From NCBI GenBank assembly GCA_903909215.1, contig CAIVUX010000032.1, positions 30,691 through 94,690 of the forward strand: a stretch of 64,000 bases of DNA, in the 5' to 3' direction. Source of the stretch: an uncultured Ferrovum sp. GTDB taxonomy: Bacteria; Pseudomonadota; Gammaproteobacteria; Burkholderiales; Ferrovaceae. This document shows, piece by piece, positions 44,266-54,638 of this stretch. The translations under genes were made by a program, and so were the position numbers. Numbering within the stretch: the first letter of the stretch is position 1; each line of letters starts with the position of its first letter. Below the pieces are notes generated by a model, which had not been told where the DNA came from, searched no databases, and worked only from the letters and a program-made list of their open reading frames with translations.

Positions 44266-45195
44266 TTAAAAGCTGGGTTGGGGTTGGGCTTGGGTTAAGG
44301 GCTCGATAAAGGTGGAAGGGAGGGGGTCGCCGGGCTGAAAAGAGATAAACGACCAGCTTGAGGTGTCCGACAAAAGCGCGCGGGCCGCTCTATTATTAAG
44401 TGCATGACCCGATTTATGGCCGGTAAAGGCGCCAATCACAGGATGCCCCAGCAAATACAGATCGCCCACCGCGTCCAAAATTTTATGGCGCAAAAATTCA
44501 TCGGCAAAACGCAGACCGTCGACATTCAACACTCTAAACTCATCCATCACAATAGCGTTATCCAAGCTGCCGCCCAAGGCCAAGCCTTGCGAACGCAGCA
44601 TTTCTACGTCTTGAGTAAAGCCAAAGGTGCGGGCGCGCGACACTTCGCGTACATACGAGGTGTCGGCAAAATCCACCGTCACGCTAGAGCCGGTTTTATC
44701 GAAGGCGGGATGGTTAAACTGACCTTCGTAGGTGATGCGAAATCCATTGTAGGGTTCGAAACGTGCTGTTTTTTCGCCCTCCCTCACTTCCAGAGGTTTT
44801 AGAATTTTGATGTAACGCTTGGCGGTGAGTTGCTCTACCAAACCCACCGATTGGATGAGGTACACAAAGGGGCCGGAACTGCCATCCATAATAGGAAGCT
44901 CTGGGCCCGACACGTCCACATAGGCATTATCCACACCCAGTCCTGAAAAAGCCGACATCAAATGCTCGATGGTGCTGATTCGCGCTCCATGGCATTCTAT
45001 TAACGTGGATAAGCGGGTGTCGGTGACATTTTCAGCAATGGCAGGGATGGCGGGCGCTCCTGGCAGATCGGAGCGCAAGAACACGATGCCGGTGTCCACA
45101 GGGGCGGGGCGGATGTTCAACACCACTTTTACGCCGGAATGCAGTCCGATGCCCGTGGTTTGTACCGCCGTTTTTAGCGTTCTTTGCTTCAACAT
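44266..45195 (-). CDS. lpxC: UDP-3-O-acyl-N-acetylglucosamine deacetylase
   Basis: It catalyses the committed zinc-dependent step of lipid A synthesis. Zinc and catalytic residues sit in STIEHLMSA (His near residue 77) and in [10 protein letters not shown] near residue 275; the conserved [21 protein letters not shown] block is intact. The 309-residue length is standard. It ends the dcw cluster downstream of ftsZ, as in most proteobacteria. A TATAAT box lies directly upstream of its ATG. Confidence 0.96.
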   Translation of the reverse strand: MLKQRTLKTAVQTTGIGLHSGVKVVLNIRPAPVDTGIVFLRSDLPGAPAIPAIAENVTDTRLSTLIECHGARISTIEHLMSAFSGLGVDNAYVDVSGPELPIMDGSSGPFVYLIQSVGLVEQLTAKRYIKILKPLEVREGEKTARFEPYNGFRITYEGQFNHPAFDKTGSSVTVDFADTSYVREVSRARTFGFTQDVEMLRSQGLALGGSLDNAIVMDEFRVLNVDGLRFADEFLRHKILDAVGDLYLLGHPVIGAFTGHKSGHALNNRAARALLSDTSSWSFISFQPGDPLPSTFIEPLTQAQPQPSF

Positions 45196-45201
45196 CCCAT
45201 C

Positions 45202-45207
45202 ATTATA
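45202..45207 (-). promoter_or_regulatory. Predicted internal lpxC promoter -10 box
   Basis: A consensus TATAAT lies in the 45-base ftsZ-lpxC gap, with six bases (GATGGG) between it and the lpxC ATG. Initiation about 7 bases downstream would give a leaderless or nearly leaderless mRNA. GATGGG is not a good Shine-Dalgarno sequence. No -35 consensus is seen; the upstream part contains the palindrome CGCTCGAGCG. Confidence 0.4.
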
Positions 45208-45240
45208 GTCAAAACAGGCCGCTCGAGCGAGCCCGAGCCC

Positions 45241-46398
45241 TTAATCGGCCTGCTTGCGCAAGAACGCAGGAATATCCAAAACATCCATACCCGTGTCTTT
45301 CATGGCTTCCACAGTGGTACTGCGACCGCGGCGCATGACAGCCGGGGTTTCCAGATTGGCATAATCTAAGTTCACGGAAGCGTTATCGGTACCGTTGCGA
45401 ACCACGACGAAAGGCTGAGGTTGTGCACGCTTAACCGGTACATCACCCAAACCAGTGGCCACAATGGTCACCCGCAAAGATTCGCCCATTTCATCATCAA
45501 TCACGCTGCCAAAAATGACCGTAGCATCTTCGGCGGTAAAGGAGCGAATGGTGTTCATCACATCATGCACTTCTTTCAGCTTCATTCCTTGACTGGCGGT
45601 AATATTCACCAACACACCGCGGGCACCCGTAAGATTCACGTCTTCTAAAAGAGGGCTTGCAATCGCTTGTTGAGCGGCAATATGAGCGCGATCAATGCCA
45701 GCAGCCACTGCAGAACCCATCATAGCCACTCCCATTTCAGACATCACGGTGCGCACATCAGCAAAATCAACGTTCACAAGCCCTGGGCAGTTAATCACTT
45801 CAGAAATACCCGCCACAGCCCCTTGCAACACATCATTGGCCGCTTGATAGGCTTCTAGCATGCCCACATCGTCGCCCAGCACGCTCATCAGCTTTTCATT
45901 GGGGATCACAATGACAGAATCCACATATTGAGTCAGTTGCTCAATGCCCTCCAAAGCCGCTTTCATGCGACGGCCTTCAAAACTAAAGGGTTTGGTCACC
46001 ACGGCCACGGTAAGAATACCCAATTCGCGAGCAATTTGCGCCACTACCGGGGCGGCGCCCGTTCCGGTTCCGCCACCCATACCGGCGGTGATGAACAACA
46101 TATCAGCACCTGTAATCATTTCGGTAATGCGTTCGCGGTCAGCCAGGGCGGCTTGGCGACCCACTTCGGGATTGGCTCCGGCACCCAAACCACGGGTCAG
46201 CTCGCCACCCAATTGCAGCAATACGCTGGCTTTACTGCGCTTTAATGCTTGGCTATCGGTGTTCATGGCAATAAATTCCACACCCGACACACCACGACTC
46301 ACCATATGCTCCACGGCATTTCCACCGCAACCCCCAACACCAACCACCTTGATGACGGCTTCCTGACTTTCATTTTCCATAATTTCAAATGTAGACAT
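45241..46398 (-). CDS. ftsZ: Cell division GTPase FtsZ
   Basis: The tubulin homologue that forms the division ring. It has the GGCGGNAVEHM loop, the tubulin signature GGGTGTGAAP, the NVDFADVR T7-loop region, and the conserved C-terminal peptide LDIPAFLRKQAD that binds FtsA and ZipA. I start at the ATG at 46398 (MSTFEIMENES), with AAGGAG nine bases upstream, giving 385 residues. A longer frame exists but lacks family support. The ZipA partner is at 11359-12399. Confidence 0.97.
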   Translation of the reverse strand: MSTFEIMENESQEAVIKVVGVGGCGGNAVEHMVSRGVSGVEFIAMNTDSQALKRSKASVLLQLGGELTRGLGAGANPEVGRQAALADRERITEMITGADMLFITAGMGGGTGTGAAPVVAQIARELGILTVAVVTKPFSFEGRRMKAALEGIEQLTQYVDSVIVIPNEKLMSVLGDDVGMLEAYQAANDVLQGAVAGISEVINCPGLVNVDFADVRTVMSEMGVAMMGSAVAAGIDRAHIAAQQAIASPLLEDVNLTGARGVLVNITASQGMKLKEVHDVMNTIRSFTAEDATVIFGSVIDDEMGESLRVTIVATGLGDVPVKRAQPQPFVVVRNGTDNASVNLDYANLETPAVMRRGRSTTVEAMKDTGMDVLDIPAFLRKQAD

Positions 46399-46438
46399 GC
46401 TATTTTTCTCCTTGCTCTGCATAACGAAGTGTACCGAA

Positions 46439-47680
46439 TTAAAACGCACTCTTGAACCAATTTTTCATGCGTTCTACCAATTGCGAAAAAGATGTGATGT
46501 TAGCGCGCGACACTCTCTCCTTCTGATGCTGCTCAAACCCCGACAACAACAACCCCATCCCGGTGGCGAAGCGCGGATTGCGCACCACATCCGAGAGTCC
46601 GCCGCGGTAATTGGGCACACCCACCCGCACCGGCATATGAAAAATTTCCTCGCCCAACTCCAGCATGCCCATCATGGCGCTGGTGCCCCCGGTCAAAACG
46701 ATGCCTGAGGCCATCAACTCCTCAAATCCACTGCGACGCAACTCCGCCTGAATCAGAGAAAAGAGTTCTTCCACGCGCGGCTCAATCACCTCGGCCAAGG
46801 TATGGCGTGACATCTGGCGCGGCCCGCGATCCCCTACCCCTGGCACTTCCACCAATTGATTGGCATCCGCTAATTGACGCAACGCGCAGCCATGGGCAAT
46901 CTTGATTTCTTCGGCGTCCTTGGTGGGCGTGCGCAAAGCCATGGCAATATCGTTGGTAATTTGGTCGCCTGCGATGGGAATTACCGCGGTGTGACGAATG
47001 GCGCCTTGCACAAATACAGCGATGTCTGTGGTACCGCCGCCAATATCCACCAGACAAACACCCAAATCTCGCTCGTCTTCCGTAAGAACGGCCATGGCTG
47101 AGGCCAAGGGCTGCAAAATAAGGTCGCGCACTTCCAACCCGCAACGACGCACGCATTTCATGATGTTTTGCGCGGCTGAAACGGCACCTGTGACGATATG
47201 AACCTTTACTTCCAAGCGCACCCCGCTCATCCCCACGGGTTCGCGCACGTCCCCTTGGTCATCAATAATAAATTCCTGGGTAAGAATGTGCAGAATTTGC
47301 TGATCGGTAGGGATACTCACCGCGCGCGCCGTTTCCAGCACCCGCTCCACATCGCTGCGCGCCACCTCTTTGTCTTTAATGGCCACCATACCGTGAGAAT
47401 TAAAGCTCTTGATGTGGCTGCCCGCAATGCCGGTAATCACTTCGCGAATTTTGACATCCGCCATCAACTCGGCCTCTTCCAAGGCGCGCTGAATAGAATT
47501 CACGGTGGCTTCAATATTAACCACTACCCCTTTTTTAAGCCCCCGAGAGGGGTGCTGACCCAGGCCAATCACCTCCAGACCGCCGTCGGGCAGCACGGCC
47601 GCCACAATCACCACGATCTTTGAGGTGCCAATATCCAGGCCTACGATGAGGCTTTGGTTTTCTCGGTTTTTTGAAATCAT
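46439..47680 (-). CDS. ftsA: Cell division protein FtsA
   Basis: FtsA is an actin-like ATPase that anchors FtsZ to the membrane. It shows the phosphate-1 motif LIVGLDIGTSKI at residues 11-22 and the SHMA 1C domain. The VDIGGGTTDIAVF phosphate-2 motif and the VLTGGTSAMMGM adenosine motif follow. The C-terminal amphipathic helix (VERMKNWFKSAF) binds the membrane. The 413-residue length is normal. It follows ftsQ by 6 bases and precedes ftsZ by 40. Confidence 0.97.
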   Translation of the reverse strand: MISKNRENQSLIVGLDIGTSKIVVIVAAVLPDGGLEVIGLGQHPSRGLKKGVVVNIEATVNSIQRALEEAELMADVKIREVITGIAGSHIKSFNSHGMVAIKDKEVARSDVERVLETARAVSIPTDQQILHILTQEFIIDDQGDVREPVGMSGVRLEVKVHIVTGAVSAAQNIMKCVRRCGLEVRDLILQPLASAMAVLTEDERDLGVCLVDIGGGTTDIAVFVQGAIRHTAVIPIAGDQITNDIAMALRTPTKDAEEIKIAHGCALRQLADANQLVEVPGVGDRGPRQMSRHTLAEVIEPRVEELFSLIQAELRRSGFEELMASGIVLTGGTSAMMGMLELGEEIFHMPVRVGVPNYRGGLSDVVRNPRFATGMGLLLSGFEQHQKERVSRANITSFSQLVERMKNWFKSAF

Positions 47681-47686
47681 GGGCCG

Positions 47687-48538
47687 CTATCTCCGGGTAA
47701 CAGGGGTACGTAGGGTAAAGCCGCTGGCGTAGCGCAAATCAGCCAACGCCCCTTCAGTGGATTCTTTTTTAAACAGTAAGGGGTACGCACTAACAAATTT
47801 CTTCAAGCGGTCATGAATACTGTCTCGCCCCAATGCAATGGTCAGTCCATCATCCAAGTGAATGGTCCAAGCGCGTCGCTCGGACAGACCCAGCGCCTCC
47901 ACCTTGCGGCCAATAGGGGTCAGCTCACGGTTAAATTTCTGAAATTCCCGTGCCATTTCCGCACCGCTGCCCACAGGGCCATCAAAACGAGGCAAGGCTC
48001 CTGAGTAATCAGCGGCAAAGGGTTCTCCTTGCGCATTCAACAGGCGTTCATCGCCCCAACGGGCCAATGGTTGGTTTTCTTCTACCTCTACTTCCATACC
48101 ATTGGGCCACAGGCGACGCATGCTCACGGCATGCACCCAGGGCAAGGTGCGTAATTCGCTGGCAGCGGCACGCAAATCAAAGTTGAAAAAATTGCCATGC
48201 AAACTGCGCACCCGCTTAGCCACCAATTCGCGGTCCACTTGCTGCAGATCGCCGCTCACCACCACGCGCTGAATCTGGAACATAGGGCGTGAGGCGGCCC
48301 AACCCACCAGAGCTGCCAACATCAGCACCAGCAACCCCGCGGCCACCGTACGCAAAACAAGGATGAGCGTTTCGCGTGGATTAACCAACGGGTGCGATTC
48401 CCTTTCAGCACGCTTACGGCTGCCCATGGAGGCTCCGCGGCGGCGATTTATGCGTACGGGTTGTTGTTCGCGTCTATCACGCCCCTGTTTTCCCCGTTGC
48501 CCCCAGCCCAGCCAGCCGGGTATGGTTAGTGCAGCCAT
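47687..48538 (-). CDS. ftsQ: Cell division protein FtsQ
   Basis: FtsQ is a bitopic divisome scaffold. A basic cytoplasmic tail (about residues 1-60, many Arg) is followed by one transmembrane helix (about 62-82). A POTRA domain follows (FQIQRVVVSGDLQQVDRELV), then the beta domain with SMRRLWPNGMEVEVEENQPLARW. I start at the ATG at 48538 (MAALTIPGW), with AAGGAG six bases upstream, giving 283 residues. It directly follows murB by 16 bases; the ddl gene that usually lies between them is absent. Confidence 0.93.
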   Translation of the reverse strand: MAALTIPGWLGWGQRGKQGRDRREQQPVRINRRRGASMGSRKRAERESHPLVNPRETLILVLRTVAAGLLVLMLAALVGWAASRPMFQIQRVVVSGDLQQVDRELVAKRVRSLHGNFFNFDLRAAASELRTLPWVHAVSMRRLWPNGMEVEVEENQPLARWGDERLLNAQGEPFAADYSGALPRFDGPVGSGAEMAREFQKFNRELTPIGRKVEALGLSERRAWTIHLDDGLTIALGRDSIHDRLKKFVSAYPLLFKKESTEGALADLRYASGFTLRTPVTRR

Positions 48539-48554
48539 GTTTTTCTCCTTAACA

Positions 48555-49574
48555 TCATGCGTTGCTACCGACAATTCGAACTTCCGTCATCAGCGCTACC
48601 CCTTTGTCCTGCAACACCCGGGATTGCACACGATAAATAAGTGTTTCAATGTCCAAAGCGGTGGCCCCGCCGCGATTCACGATAAAATTGGCATGCTTGC
48701 GCGATACTTCTGCCCCACCTTCGCGCTCCCCTTTCAAACCGCACCCTTCAATGAGTTGTGCGGCATAAGCCCCCTCGGGGTTACGAAATACCGAACCGGC
48801 ATTAGGCTCGCCCAAAGGCTGGGTGGCCACGCGACGCGCCAACAACTCTCGAATGCGTTGCAATGCAGCAGCAGAGTCGCCGCGCGGAAAAGTAAGGCGT
48901 GCGGAAATAAACCATTCCGCACTGGGCTCTAATGGAGTGGGTGGGGCCATTGTTGGGGTTGTTGGGGTTGTTGGGGTCAGACCCCTGGTGGGGTCTGACC
49001 CCTTTATAACCACATGACGATAACCAATCTCGTAGTCCGCCGGTGTGCGCAGATGCAATTGACCCGTGCGGTCCAAGGTCACCACAGAAGTGACAAAGTC
49101 CCAAGTTTCAGAACCGTAGCAACCGGCATTCATGGCCAGCGCACCGCCCATGGTGCCGGGAATGCCCGCCAAGAATTCTGCTCCGGCAGCGCCTAAGCGT
49201 GCCGCTTGGCGCGCCACTTTGGGCGCCGGGACCCCGGCTTCCACTTCCAACGTCAACCCATCTTCATGATTTGGGGTCAGACCCCATTCTTGGTTTGGGG
49301 TCTGACCCCGTTGCGTCAATACTTCCAAGCGGCGCAGCGCACCATGGGTCAGCACCACGATAGCGTCCAACCCACCATCACGCACCAGCAAATTGCTGCC
49401 CAATCCCACCACATGCAAATGCTCTGAGGCTGCACGCGTAGCGACAAAATCGGCTAAATCATCACTGTCTTTGGGTATGTAGCATGCGCGAGCCAGGCCA
49501 CCGGCGCGCCAGCTCACATGACGGCTCATGGGTTCTTGCCCGCGCAAAACACCTTGTGGCACGTAGGCACTCAT
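48555..49574 (-). CDS. murB: UDP-N-acetylenolpyruvoylglucosamine reductase
   Basis: It reduces enolpyruvyl-UDP-GlcNAc to UDP-MurNAc with NADPH and FAD. FAD-binding blocks are VVGLGSNLLVRDGG (about 55-68) and GIPGTMGGALAMNAGCYG (138-154). The proton-donor serine is Ser261 in NAGSVFRNP. Two palindrome islands add loops: residues 90-101 (GQTPNQEWGLTP) and 192-209 ([10 protein letters not shown] followed by PTTPTTPTM). They fall between core strands, consistent with tolerated surface loops. The ATG overlaps the murC stop as TGATG. Length is 339 residues. Confidence 0.95.
   Translation of the reverse strand: MSAYVPQGVLRGQEPMSRHVSWRAGGLARACYIPKDSDDLADFVATRAASEHLHVVGLGSNLLVRDGGLDAIVVLTHGALRRLEVLTQRGQTPNQEWGLTPNHEDGLTLEVEAGVPAPKVARQAARLGAAGAEFLAGIPGTMGGALAMNAGCYGSETWDFVTSVVTLDRTGQLHLRTPADYEIGYRHVVIKGSDPTRGLTPTTPTTPTMAPPTPLEPSAEWFISARLTFPRGDSAAALQRIRELLARRVATQPLGEPNAGSVFRNPEGAYAAQLIEGCGLKGEREGGAEVSRKHANFIVNRGGATALDIETLIYRVQSRVLQDKGVALMTEVRIVGSNA
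48952..49002. repeat. murB island 2: 9-bp tandem repeat joined to an inverted palindrome pair
   Basis: Two units of GTTGGGGTT (48952-48960, 48961-48969) and a third ending in C (48970-48978) run straight into the palindrome at 48973-48985. A T-form copy follows at 48990-49002 after a 4-base spacer (TGGT). On the coding strand this reads [10 protein letters not shown] then PTTPTTPTM. The tandem units share the TTGGGGT core with the palindrome edge, so they may be slippage products of it. Confidence 0.9.
49273..49309. repeat. murB island 1: inverted palindrome pair
   Basis: Exact copies at 49273-49285 (A form) and 49297-49309 (T form) have an 11-base spacer. They are read as GQTP and GLTP inside a beta-hairpin loop of the FAD domain (residues 90-101). 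Together with the other island, murB carries four copies, the most of any gene in the window. Confidence 0.95.
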
Positions 49575-50989
49575 CACCGGCCCTCCTGCGCGAGCGCGAT
49601 GAGTTGTGCGGGTAATTGACCAATGCTGCCCGCCCCCATGGTGATCACCACGTCATTATCTTTAAGACAGCTCAATACAACAGATGGGAAATCCGTTAAG
49701 TTGCGCACGCGCAGCGGTTTCACGGCACTGCTTTTGGCCACGGCCTCTGCCAAGGCATCGCTATCAGCGCCGGTAATAGGCGTTTCGCCCGCGGCGTATA
49801 CATCAGCCAACACCAAGGCGTCCACGCTGCCCAGCACCCGCACAAAATCAGCAAAGCAATCATGGGTACGCGTAAAACGATGGGGTTGAAAGGCCAGAAC
49901 CAAACGCCGATTCGGAAAAGCACCGCGTGCAGCACTTAAGGTGGCCGCCATCTCCACAGGGTGATGGCCGTAATCGTCCACCAAGGTAAAGTGGCCGCCG
50001 CTGGGCAACAGGCATTCGCCATGACGTTGAAACCGTCGCGCCACACCCTTAAATTTTTCTAACGCCTTGATAATGGCAGGATAGGGCGCCCCCACTTCAA
50101 TGCCCACACAGATGGCCGCCAAGGCGTTGAGTACATTGTGGTGGCCGGGTAAATTAAGAATAACCTCCAAGCGCCGCATTTCACTCTTACTGCGTTCGGC
50201 CTTTAATTCCACAGTGAAGCGCATTTGCCCGCCCGTAGCCACCACATTCACAGCACGCACTTCAGCGTCCTTGCTAAATCCATAGGTCAGCATGGGTCGG
50301 CTCACGCGCGGCAATATTTCACGCACCACGGGGTCATCCACACAAAGCACTGCAATGCCATAAAAAGGCAGGTGCTCTAAAAATTCTACAAACGCTGATT
50401 TTAAGCGTCCAAAATCGTGACCATAGGTTTCCATATGGTCCTCATCAATATTGGTGACCACGGCCATCACCGGCTGCAGCACCAAGAATGATGCGTCTGA
50501 TTCATCGGCTTCCACCACAATAAATTCGCCACTGCCCAAGGCCGCATGGCTGCCGGCACTGTTAAGCCGTCCGCCAATAACAAAGGTGGGGTCCAGCCCC
50601 GCTTCAGCCAACACGCTGGCAATTAAACTGGTGGTGGTGGTTTTGCCATGTGTGCCGGCAATGGCAATGCCTTTCTTTAGGCGCATCAATTCCGCCAACA
50701 TCAGCGCGCGCGATACCACCGGAATACGCGCCACACGTGCCGCCATCACTTCTGGGTTATTGGCCCCCACCGCCGTAGACACCACCACAGCATCGGCCCC
50801 TTCCACATGAACGGCGTCATGCCCTGTGCGAATCAGCGCTCCTAAACCGCTTAGGCGCGCCGTGGCAGCGTTGCTGTTGATATCCGAACCCGTGACTTGA
50901 TAACCCAAATTCAGCAATACCTCGGCGATGCCGCTCATGCCCGAACCGCCGATCCCGACAAAATGTACATGGCGCACTTTATGTCTCAT
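49574..50989 (-). CDS. murC: UDP-N-acetylmuramate--L-alanine ligase
   Basis: It adds the first amino acid of the peptidoglycan stem. The N-terminal [14 protein letters not shown]ossmann motif, the ATP loop [12 protein letters not shown], the DESDASF metal site and the [12 protein letters not shown]-terminal motif are intact. I start at the ATG at 50989 ([15 protein letters not shown]), which overlaps the murG stop as ATGA and has GGAG eight bases upstream, giving 471 residues. The frame extends six codons further upstream. Confidence 0.96.
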   Translation of the reverse strand: MRHKVRHVHFVGIGGSGMSGIAEVLLNLGYQVTGSDINSNAATARLSGLGALIRTGHDAVHVEGADAVVVSTAVGANNPEVMAARVARIPVVSRALMLAELMRLKKGIAIAGTHGKTTTTSLIASVLAEAGLDPTFVIGGRLNSAGSHAALGSGEFIVVEADESDASFLVLQPVMAVVTNIDEDHMETYGHDFGRLKSAFVEFLEHLPFYGIAVLCVDDPVVREILPRVSRPMLTYGFSKDAEVRAVNVVATGGQMRFTVELKAERSKSEMRRLEVILNLPGHHNVLNALAAICVGIEVGAPYPAIIKALEKFKGVARRFQRHGECLLPSGGHFTLVDDYGHHPVEMAATLSAARGAFPNRRLVLAFQPHRFTRTHDCFADFVRVLGSVDALVLADVYAAGETPITGADSDALAEAVAKSSAVKPLRVRNLTDFPSVVLSCLKDNDVVITMGAGSIGQLPAQLIALAQEGR

Positions 50990-52092
50990 GGCGCCAACTC
51001 CAGACAAATGTTCGCCGCTTGCGCTGTGGCGTCCGGTTTAGCCAAAGCCCGTGCGGCCTGGGCCATCGCTTGCAGCCCCGCACGTGTCAGCGATTGCAAG
51101 CGTTGCGCCAAATCGGCGGCTTGCAATTGTTTTTGGGGAATAAGCCATGCGGCGCCCCCTTGCTCCAAAAATCGGGCGTTGGCCGTTTGGTGGTCATCCA
51201 CAGCAGATGGAAACGGCACTAAAATACTGGCCACACCGGCGGCGGCTAATTCTGCAATGGTAAGGGCGCCAGAGCGACAGATCACCACGTCGCACTCTCT
51301 GTACGCCTGCGCCATATCATCAATAAAGGGGCGCAAGTCCGCGGCCACCCCATACTGCGCATAGGCTTGCACCAATTCCTCTTGCATGCGCGCACCGCCC
51401 TGATGAACCACCATAGGCCGACTCTGTGCAGGAATTAAACCCAGCGCTTGCGGAATAAGGGTGTTCAAGGCACGCGCACCCTGACTGCCCCCCAGCACCA
51501 AAATGCGTAATGCGCCGGAGCGTCCAGCATAGCGTTGCGCGGGAGGGGCCAATGCCGTAATCGATTCACGCACCGGATTACCCACCCATTCCACATGACG
51601 GGGTTTGGGTAACCAGCGTGAAAACGGGTTTTGTGACGATGCACCAAACGCTTCTGGAAAACCGACCAGCACGCGCCGTGCAAATAAGGCCAGCACGCGA
51701 TTGGTTAACCCGGCGATGGAGTTTTGTTCGTGAATAATGAGAGGTCGGCGCAACAGGGCTGCACTCAATCCACCCGGGAATGCCGCGAACCCACCAAAAC
51801 CCACCACCACATCGGGGCGATGGCGTAACAATACGCCCAAGCTTTGCATGCAGGCCCATAACACCATGAATGGCGCGCTTAACACGCGCGCCATTCCTTT
51901 GCCGCGCAGCCCACTCATAGAGATAGTTTCGAGGAGGTATCCCTTTTCAGGAACCAGGCGTGATTCAATACCGGCACGCGTGCCCAGCCACACCACACGC
52001 CAACCTTTGGCACGCAAGTCATCGGCCAATGATAAAGCAGGAAACACGTGCCCTCCGGTGCCACCGGCCATGATGATTGCGGTGTGTGTCAT
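50986..52092 (-). CDS. murG: Lipid II-forming GlcNAc transferase MurG
   Basis: It transfers GlcNAc from UDP-GlcNAc to lipid I at the inner face of the membrane. The N-terminal G-loop [15 protein letters not shown] starts near residue 9. [12 protein letters not shown] and [12 protein letters not shown] form the acceptor side. [11 protein letters not shown] and [24 protein letters not shown], the UDP-GlcNAc site, are present. The 368-residue length is normal. It is coupled by ATGA to ftsW upstream and murC downstream. Confidence 0.96.
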   Translation of the reverse strand: MTHTAIIMAGGTGGHVFPALSLADDLRAKGWRVVWLGTRAGIESRLVPEKGYLLETISMSGLRGKGMARVLSAPFMVLWACMQSLGVLLRHRPDVVVGFGGFAAFPGGLSAALLRRPLIIHEQNSIAGLTNRVLALFARRVLVGFPEAFGASSQNPFSRWLPKPRHVEWVGNPVRESITALAPPAQRYAGRSGALRILVLGGSQGARALNTLIPQALGLIPAQSRPMVVHQGGARMQEELVQAYAQYGVAADLRPFIDDMAQAYRECDVVICRSGALTIAELAAAGVASILVPFPSAVDDHQTANARFLEQGGAAWLIPQKQLQAADLAQRLQSLTRAGLQAMAQAARALAKPDATAQAANICLELAP

Positions 52093-53246
52093 GTGGCCTG
52101 CCCTCGCATCATCTGGCGCGATTCATAATCGATACGCAGCAACAGCGCCAAGGCCAGCACGTTGGTCATCATGCCGCTGCCCCCGTAGCTTAATAACGGC
52201 AAGGTTAAACCCTTGGTGGGCAACAGGCCCATGTTGACACCCATGTTGACAATGGTTTGCACGGCAATCCACACGCCAATACCTTGCGCCGTGAGAGCCG
52301 CAAAGTAACGCTCCATAGAGGCCGCTCGATTGCCGATGGCAAAAGCACGCCACACAACAAAAACAAATAAGCCAATGGTGAGTACCACGCCCACGAGGCC
52401 CAACTCCTCAGCAATCACGGCCAGCAAAAAGTCGGTATGCGCTTCAGGCAAATACAATTGTTTCTCTACACTGGCCCCTAAGCCCACGCCCAACCAACCC
52501 CCGCGACCAAAGGCAATCAATGCATGGGTAAGTTGATAGCCCTTCCCAAAGGGGTCGGCCCAAGGGTTCCAAAACCAAATGAGGCGATTAAAGCGATAGG
52601 GTGACAACACCACCAGCAGCACAAAGCTTACCGCCAGAATCACCATCAGAAACAAGAAGAGGCGCCAGTTGAGTCCGCCTAAAAACAAAATGGCAGCAGC
52701 AATGGCGGTCATCACGGCTAGGGCACCGAAATCCGGCTCGCGCAGCAACAGCGCCCCCACCAACACCATTACCATAAACATCGGCACAAAGCCGCGCTTT
52801 AAACTATGCATGAAAGCCGCTTTGCGTACCGTGTAGTCCGCGGCATAGAGCAGCACAAAGAATTTCATAAATTCGGAGGGCTGTAGGTTAAGTATGGGCA
52901 ATGACAACCAACGGCGCGAGCCATTCACTTCATGCCCTAGGCCCGGTATCAACACCAAGATCAAGCCCAGTAAACCTACGCCAAACAAATATGGGGCCCA
53001 TTTCTGCCAGACATCCACTTTAATCTGGAACACCACAAAGCCCGCACCCAGCGAGAGGCCCACAAATAATAATTGACGCACAAAGTAATAACTGGAACGG
53101 TAGCCCACATGACGATCGGCTTCTGCCGTGGCAATGGATGCGGAATAGACCATCACCACACCCAAAGCCAACAAGGCCAATACTGTCCACAGCAAGGTAA
53201 GGTCGTATTCTGAGCGCAGTAAGCGCGGTGTTGAGAAGGGGTTCAT
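52089..53246 (-). CDS. ftsW: Septal peptidoglycan polymerase FtsW
   Basis: A SEDS-family glycosyltransferase that works with FtsI at the septum. About ten hydrophobic segments are visible. Family blocks include [22 protein letters not shown], the [22 protein letters not shown] loop, and [16 protein letters not shown]. The C-terminal [18 protein letters not shown] is present. The 385-residue length is normal. The start overlaps murD by ATGA. Confidence 0.96.
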   Translation of the reverse strand: MNPFSTPRLLRSEYDLTLLWTVLALLALGVVMVYSASIATAEADRHVGYRSSYYFVRQLLFVGLSLGAGFVVFQIKVDVWQKWAPYLFGVGLLGLILVLIPGLGHEVNGSRRWLSLPILNLQPSEFMKFFVLLYAADYTVRKAAFMHSLKRGFVPMFMVMVLVGALLLREPDFGALAVMTAIAAAILFLGGLNWRLFLFLMVILAVSFVLLVVLSPYRFNRLIWFWNPWADPFGKGYQLTHALIAFGRGGWLGVGLGASVEKQLYLPEAHTDFLLAVIAEELGLVGVVLTIGLFVFVVWRAFAIGNRAASMERYFAALTAQGIGVWIAVQTIVNMGVNMGLLPTKGLTLPLLSYGGSGMMTNVLALALLLRIDYESRQMMRGQAT

Positions 53247-54637
53247 GCGTTTACCGCCCCCTTAGCCAACATACAGGTCTGTACAGCTTCCACAAACACG
53301 CGCGCGCGATGCACATAGTTATCAAACATATCAAAGCTGGCACAGGCCGGTGACAGCAGTACGGCATCGCCGGGTTGTGCCAAACGCACCGCGCGCTGCA
53401 CAGCGTCCATCATGTCGTGCGCCTGCTCAATAGGCACGCCACTGCGCGCTGCTGCATCAGCAATTTTGGGGCCATCACGACCCATCACAATTAAAGCCCG
53501 CGCACGGGCTTTAAGGGCTGGCACCAACGGCGAGAAGTCTTGTCCTTTGCCATCCCCGCCGGCGATCAACACCACCGGGCACACCATGCCGTGCAAGGCG
53601 GCTACGGTGGCGCCCACATTAGTGCCTTTGGAATCGTCATAGAAAGAAACGCCGGCGTACTCGGCCACTTTTTCCACGCGGTGCGGCAAGCCCTTAAAGT
53701 GCTGCAGCGCATGCACCGCGATGGCGCGATCAATATTCAGCGCATCGCTCAAAGCTAAGGCTGCCATGGCATTGGCTGCGTTATGCAAGCCGCTCAGCGG
53801 CAAAGAGCTCAGCGCCATCACCGCATCCAGCCCGCAACAAATCATGGTTTGTCCATGCACTGTTTTAAGACCCCAATCACGCGCGTTTACTGGCGCATCC
53901 AAACCGAACGACACCGCATTCTCATTGGCCATGGCATGCGAAGCAGCGTCTTCGCGGTTTACCACCCGTCGTGCGCAATGATTAAAGATGCGCGCCTTGG
54001 CAGCGGCATAAGCGGCCATATCCACATAGCGGTCCATATGGTCTTCTGTGACGTTTAACACTGTGGCCGCTGTCAGTGCCAGATGCTCAGTGGTTTCCAA
54101 TTGAAAACTGGAAAGCTCTAACACAAACACTTCCGCAAAGGGTACGGTGAGGGCTTCTAATACGGGAGTGCCGATGTTACCCACCACCGCGCAACGCAGT
54201 CTTGCGGCACTTACAATGTCACCCACCATAGTGGTGACGGTGGTTTTACCATTAGCCCCGGTGATGGCCACCACACGTGGCGGCTGTTTCGATGCTTGGA
54301 TGGTGCGCGCAAAGAGCTCTACATCACCCACCACTTCTAAGCCACGCGCCTGCGCCGCCGCAAGCTCGGGCTCACTCAAGGGTACGCCGGGGCTGGCCAC
54401 AACCAAAGTGACATCAGCGAAGGTTTGTGCTGTAAACGCCCCCGTAAGTAATGTCACTTCAGGGTGTTCGGCATGTAAGGCTTTTTCATGGGGGGGGTGC
54501 GCCCGGGTATCCGCCACACGCACGCGCGCACCTTGTGCCGCCAACCAACGAGTGGTGGCTAGCCCAGTGTCACCCAGCCCTAAAACCAGGACGGAGCGGT
54601 CTTTAAGCGATGGGGATGAAGTGGCGATTGGGTTCAT
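53243..54637 (-). CDS. murD: UDP-N-acetylmuramoylalanine--D-glutamate ligase
   Basis: It adds D-glutamate to UDP-MurNAc-L-Ala. The N-terminal Rossmann part starts [16 protein letters not shown]. The ATP loop is [14 protein letters not shown] and the central domain has [11 protein letters not shown]. The C-terminal [13 protein letters not shown] and [15 protein letters not shown] motifs are intact. The 464-residue length is normal. One base separates it from the mraY stop. Confidence 0.96.
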   Translation of the reverse strand: MNPIATSSPSLKDRSVLVLGLGDTGLATTRWLAAQGARVRVADTRAHPPHEKALHAEHPEVTLLTGAFTAQTFADVTLVVASPGVPLSEPELAAAQARGLEVVGDVELFARTIQASKQPPRVVAITGANGKTTVTTMVGDIVSAARLRCAVVGNIGTPVLEALTVPFAEVFVLELSSFQLETTEHLALTAATVLNVTEDHMDRYVDMAAYAAAKARIFNHCARRVVNREDAASHAMANENAVSFGLDAPVNARDWGLKTVHGQTMICCGLDAVMALSSLPLSGLHNAANAMAALALSDALNIDRAIAVHALQHFKGLPHRVEKVAEYAGVSFYDDSKGTNVGATVAALHGMVCPVVLIAGGDGKGQDFSPLVPALKARARALIVMGRDGPKIADAAARSGVPIEQAHDMMDAVQRAVRLAQPGDAVLLSPACASFDMFDNYVHRARVFVEAVQTCMLAKGAVNA

Positions 54638-54638
54638 A

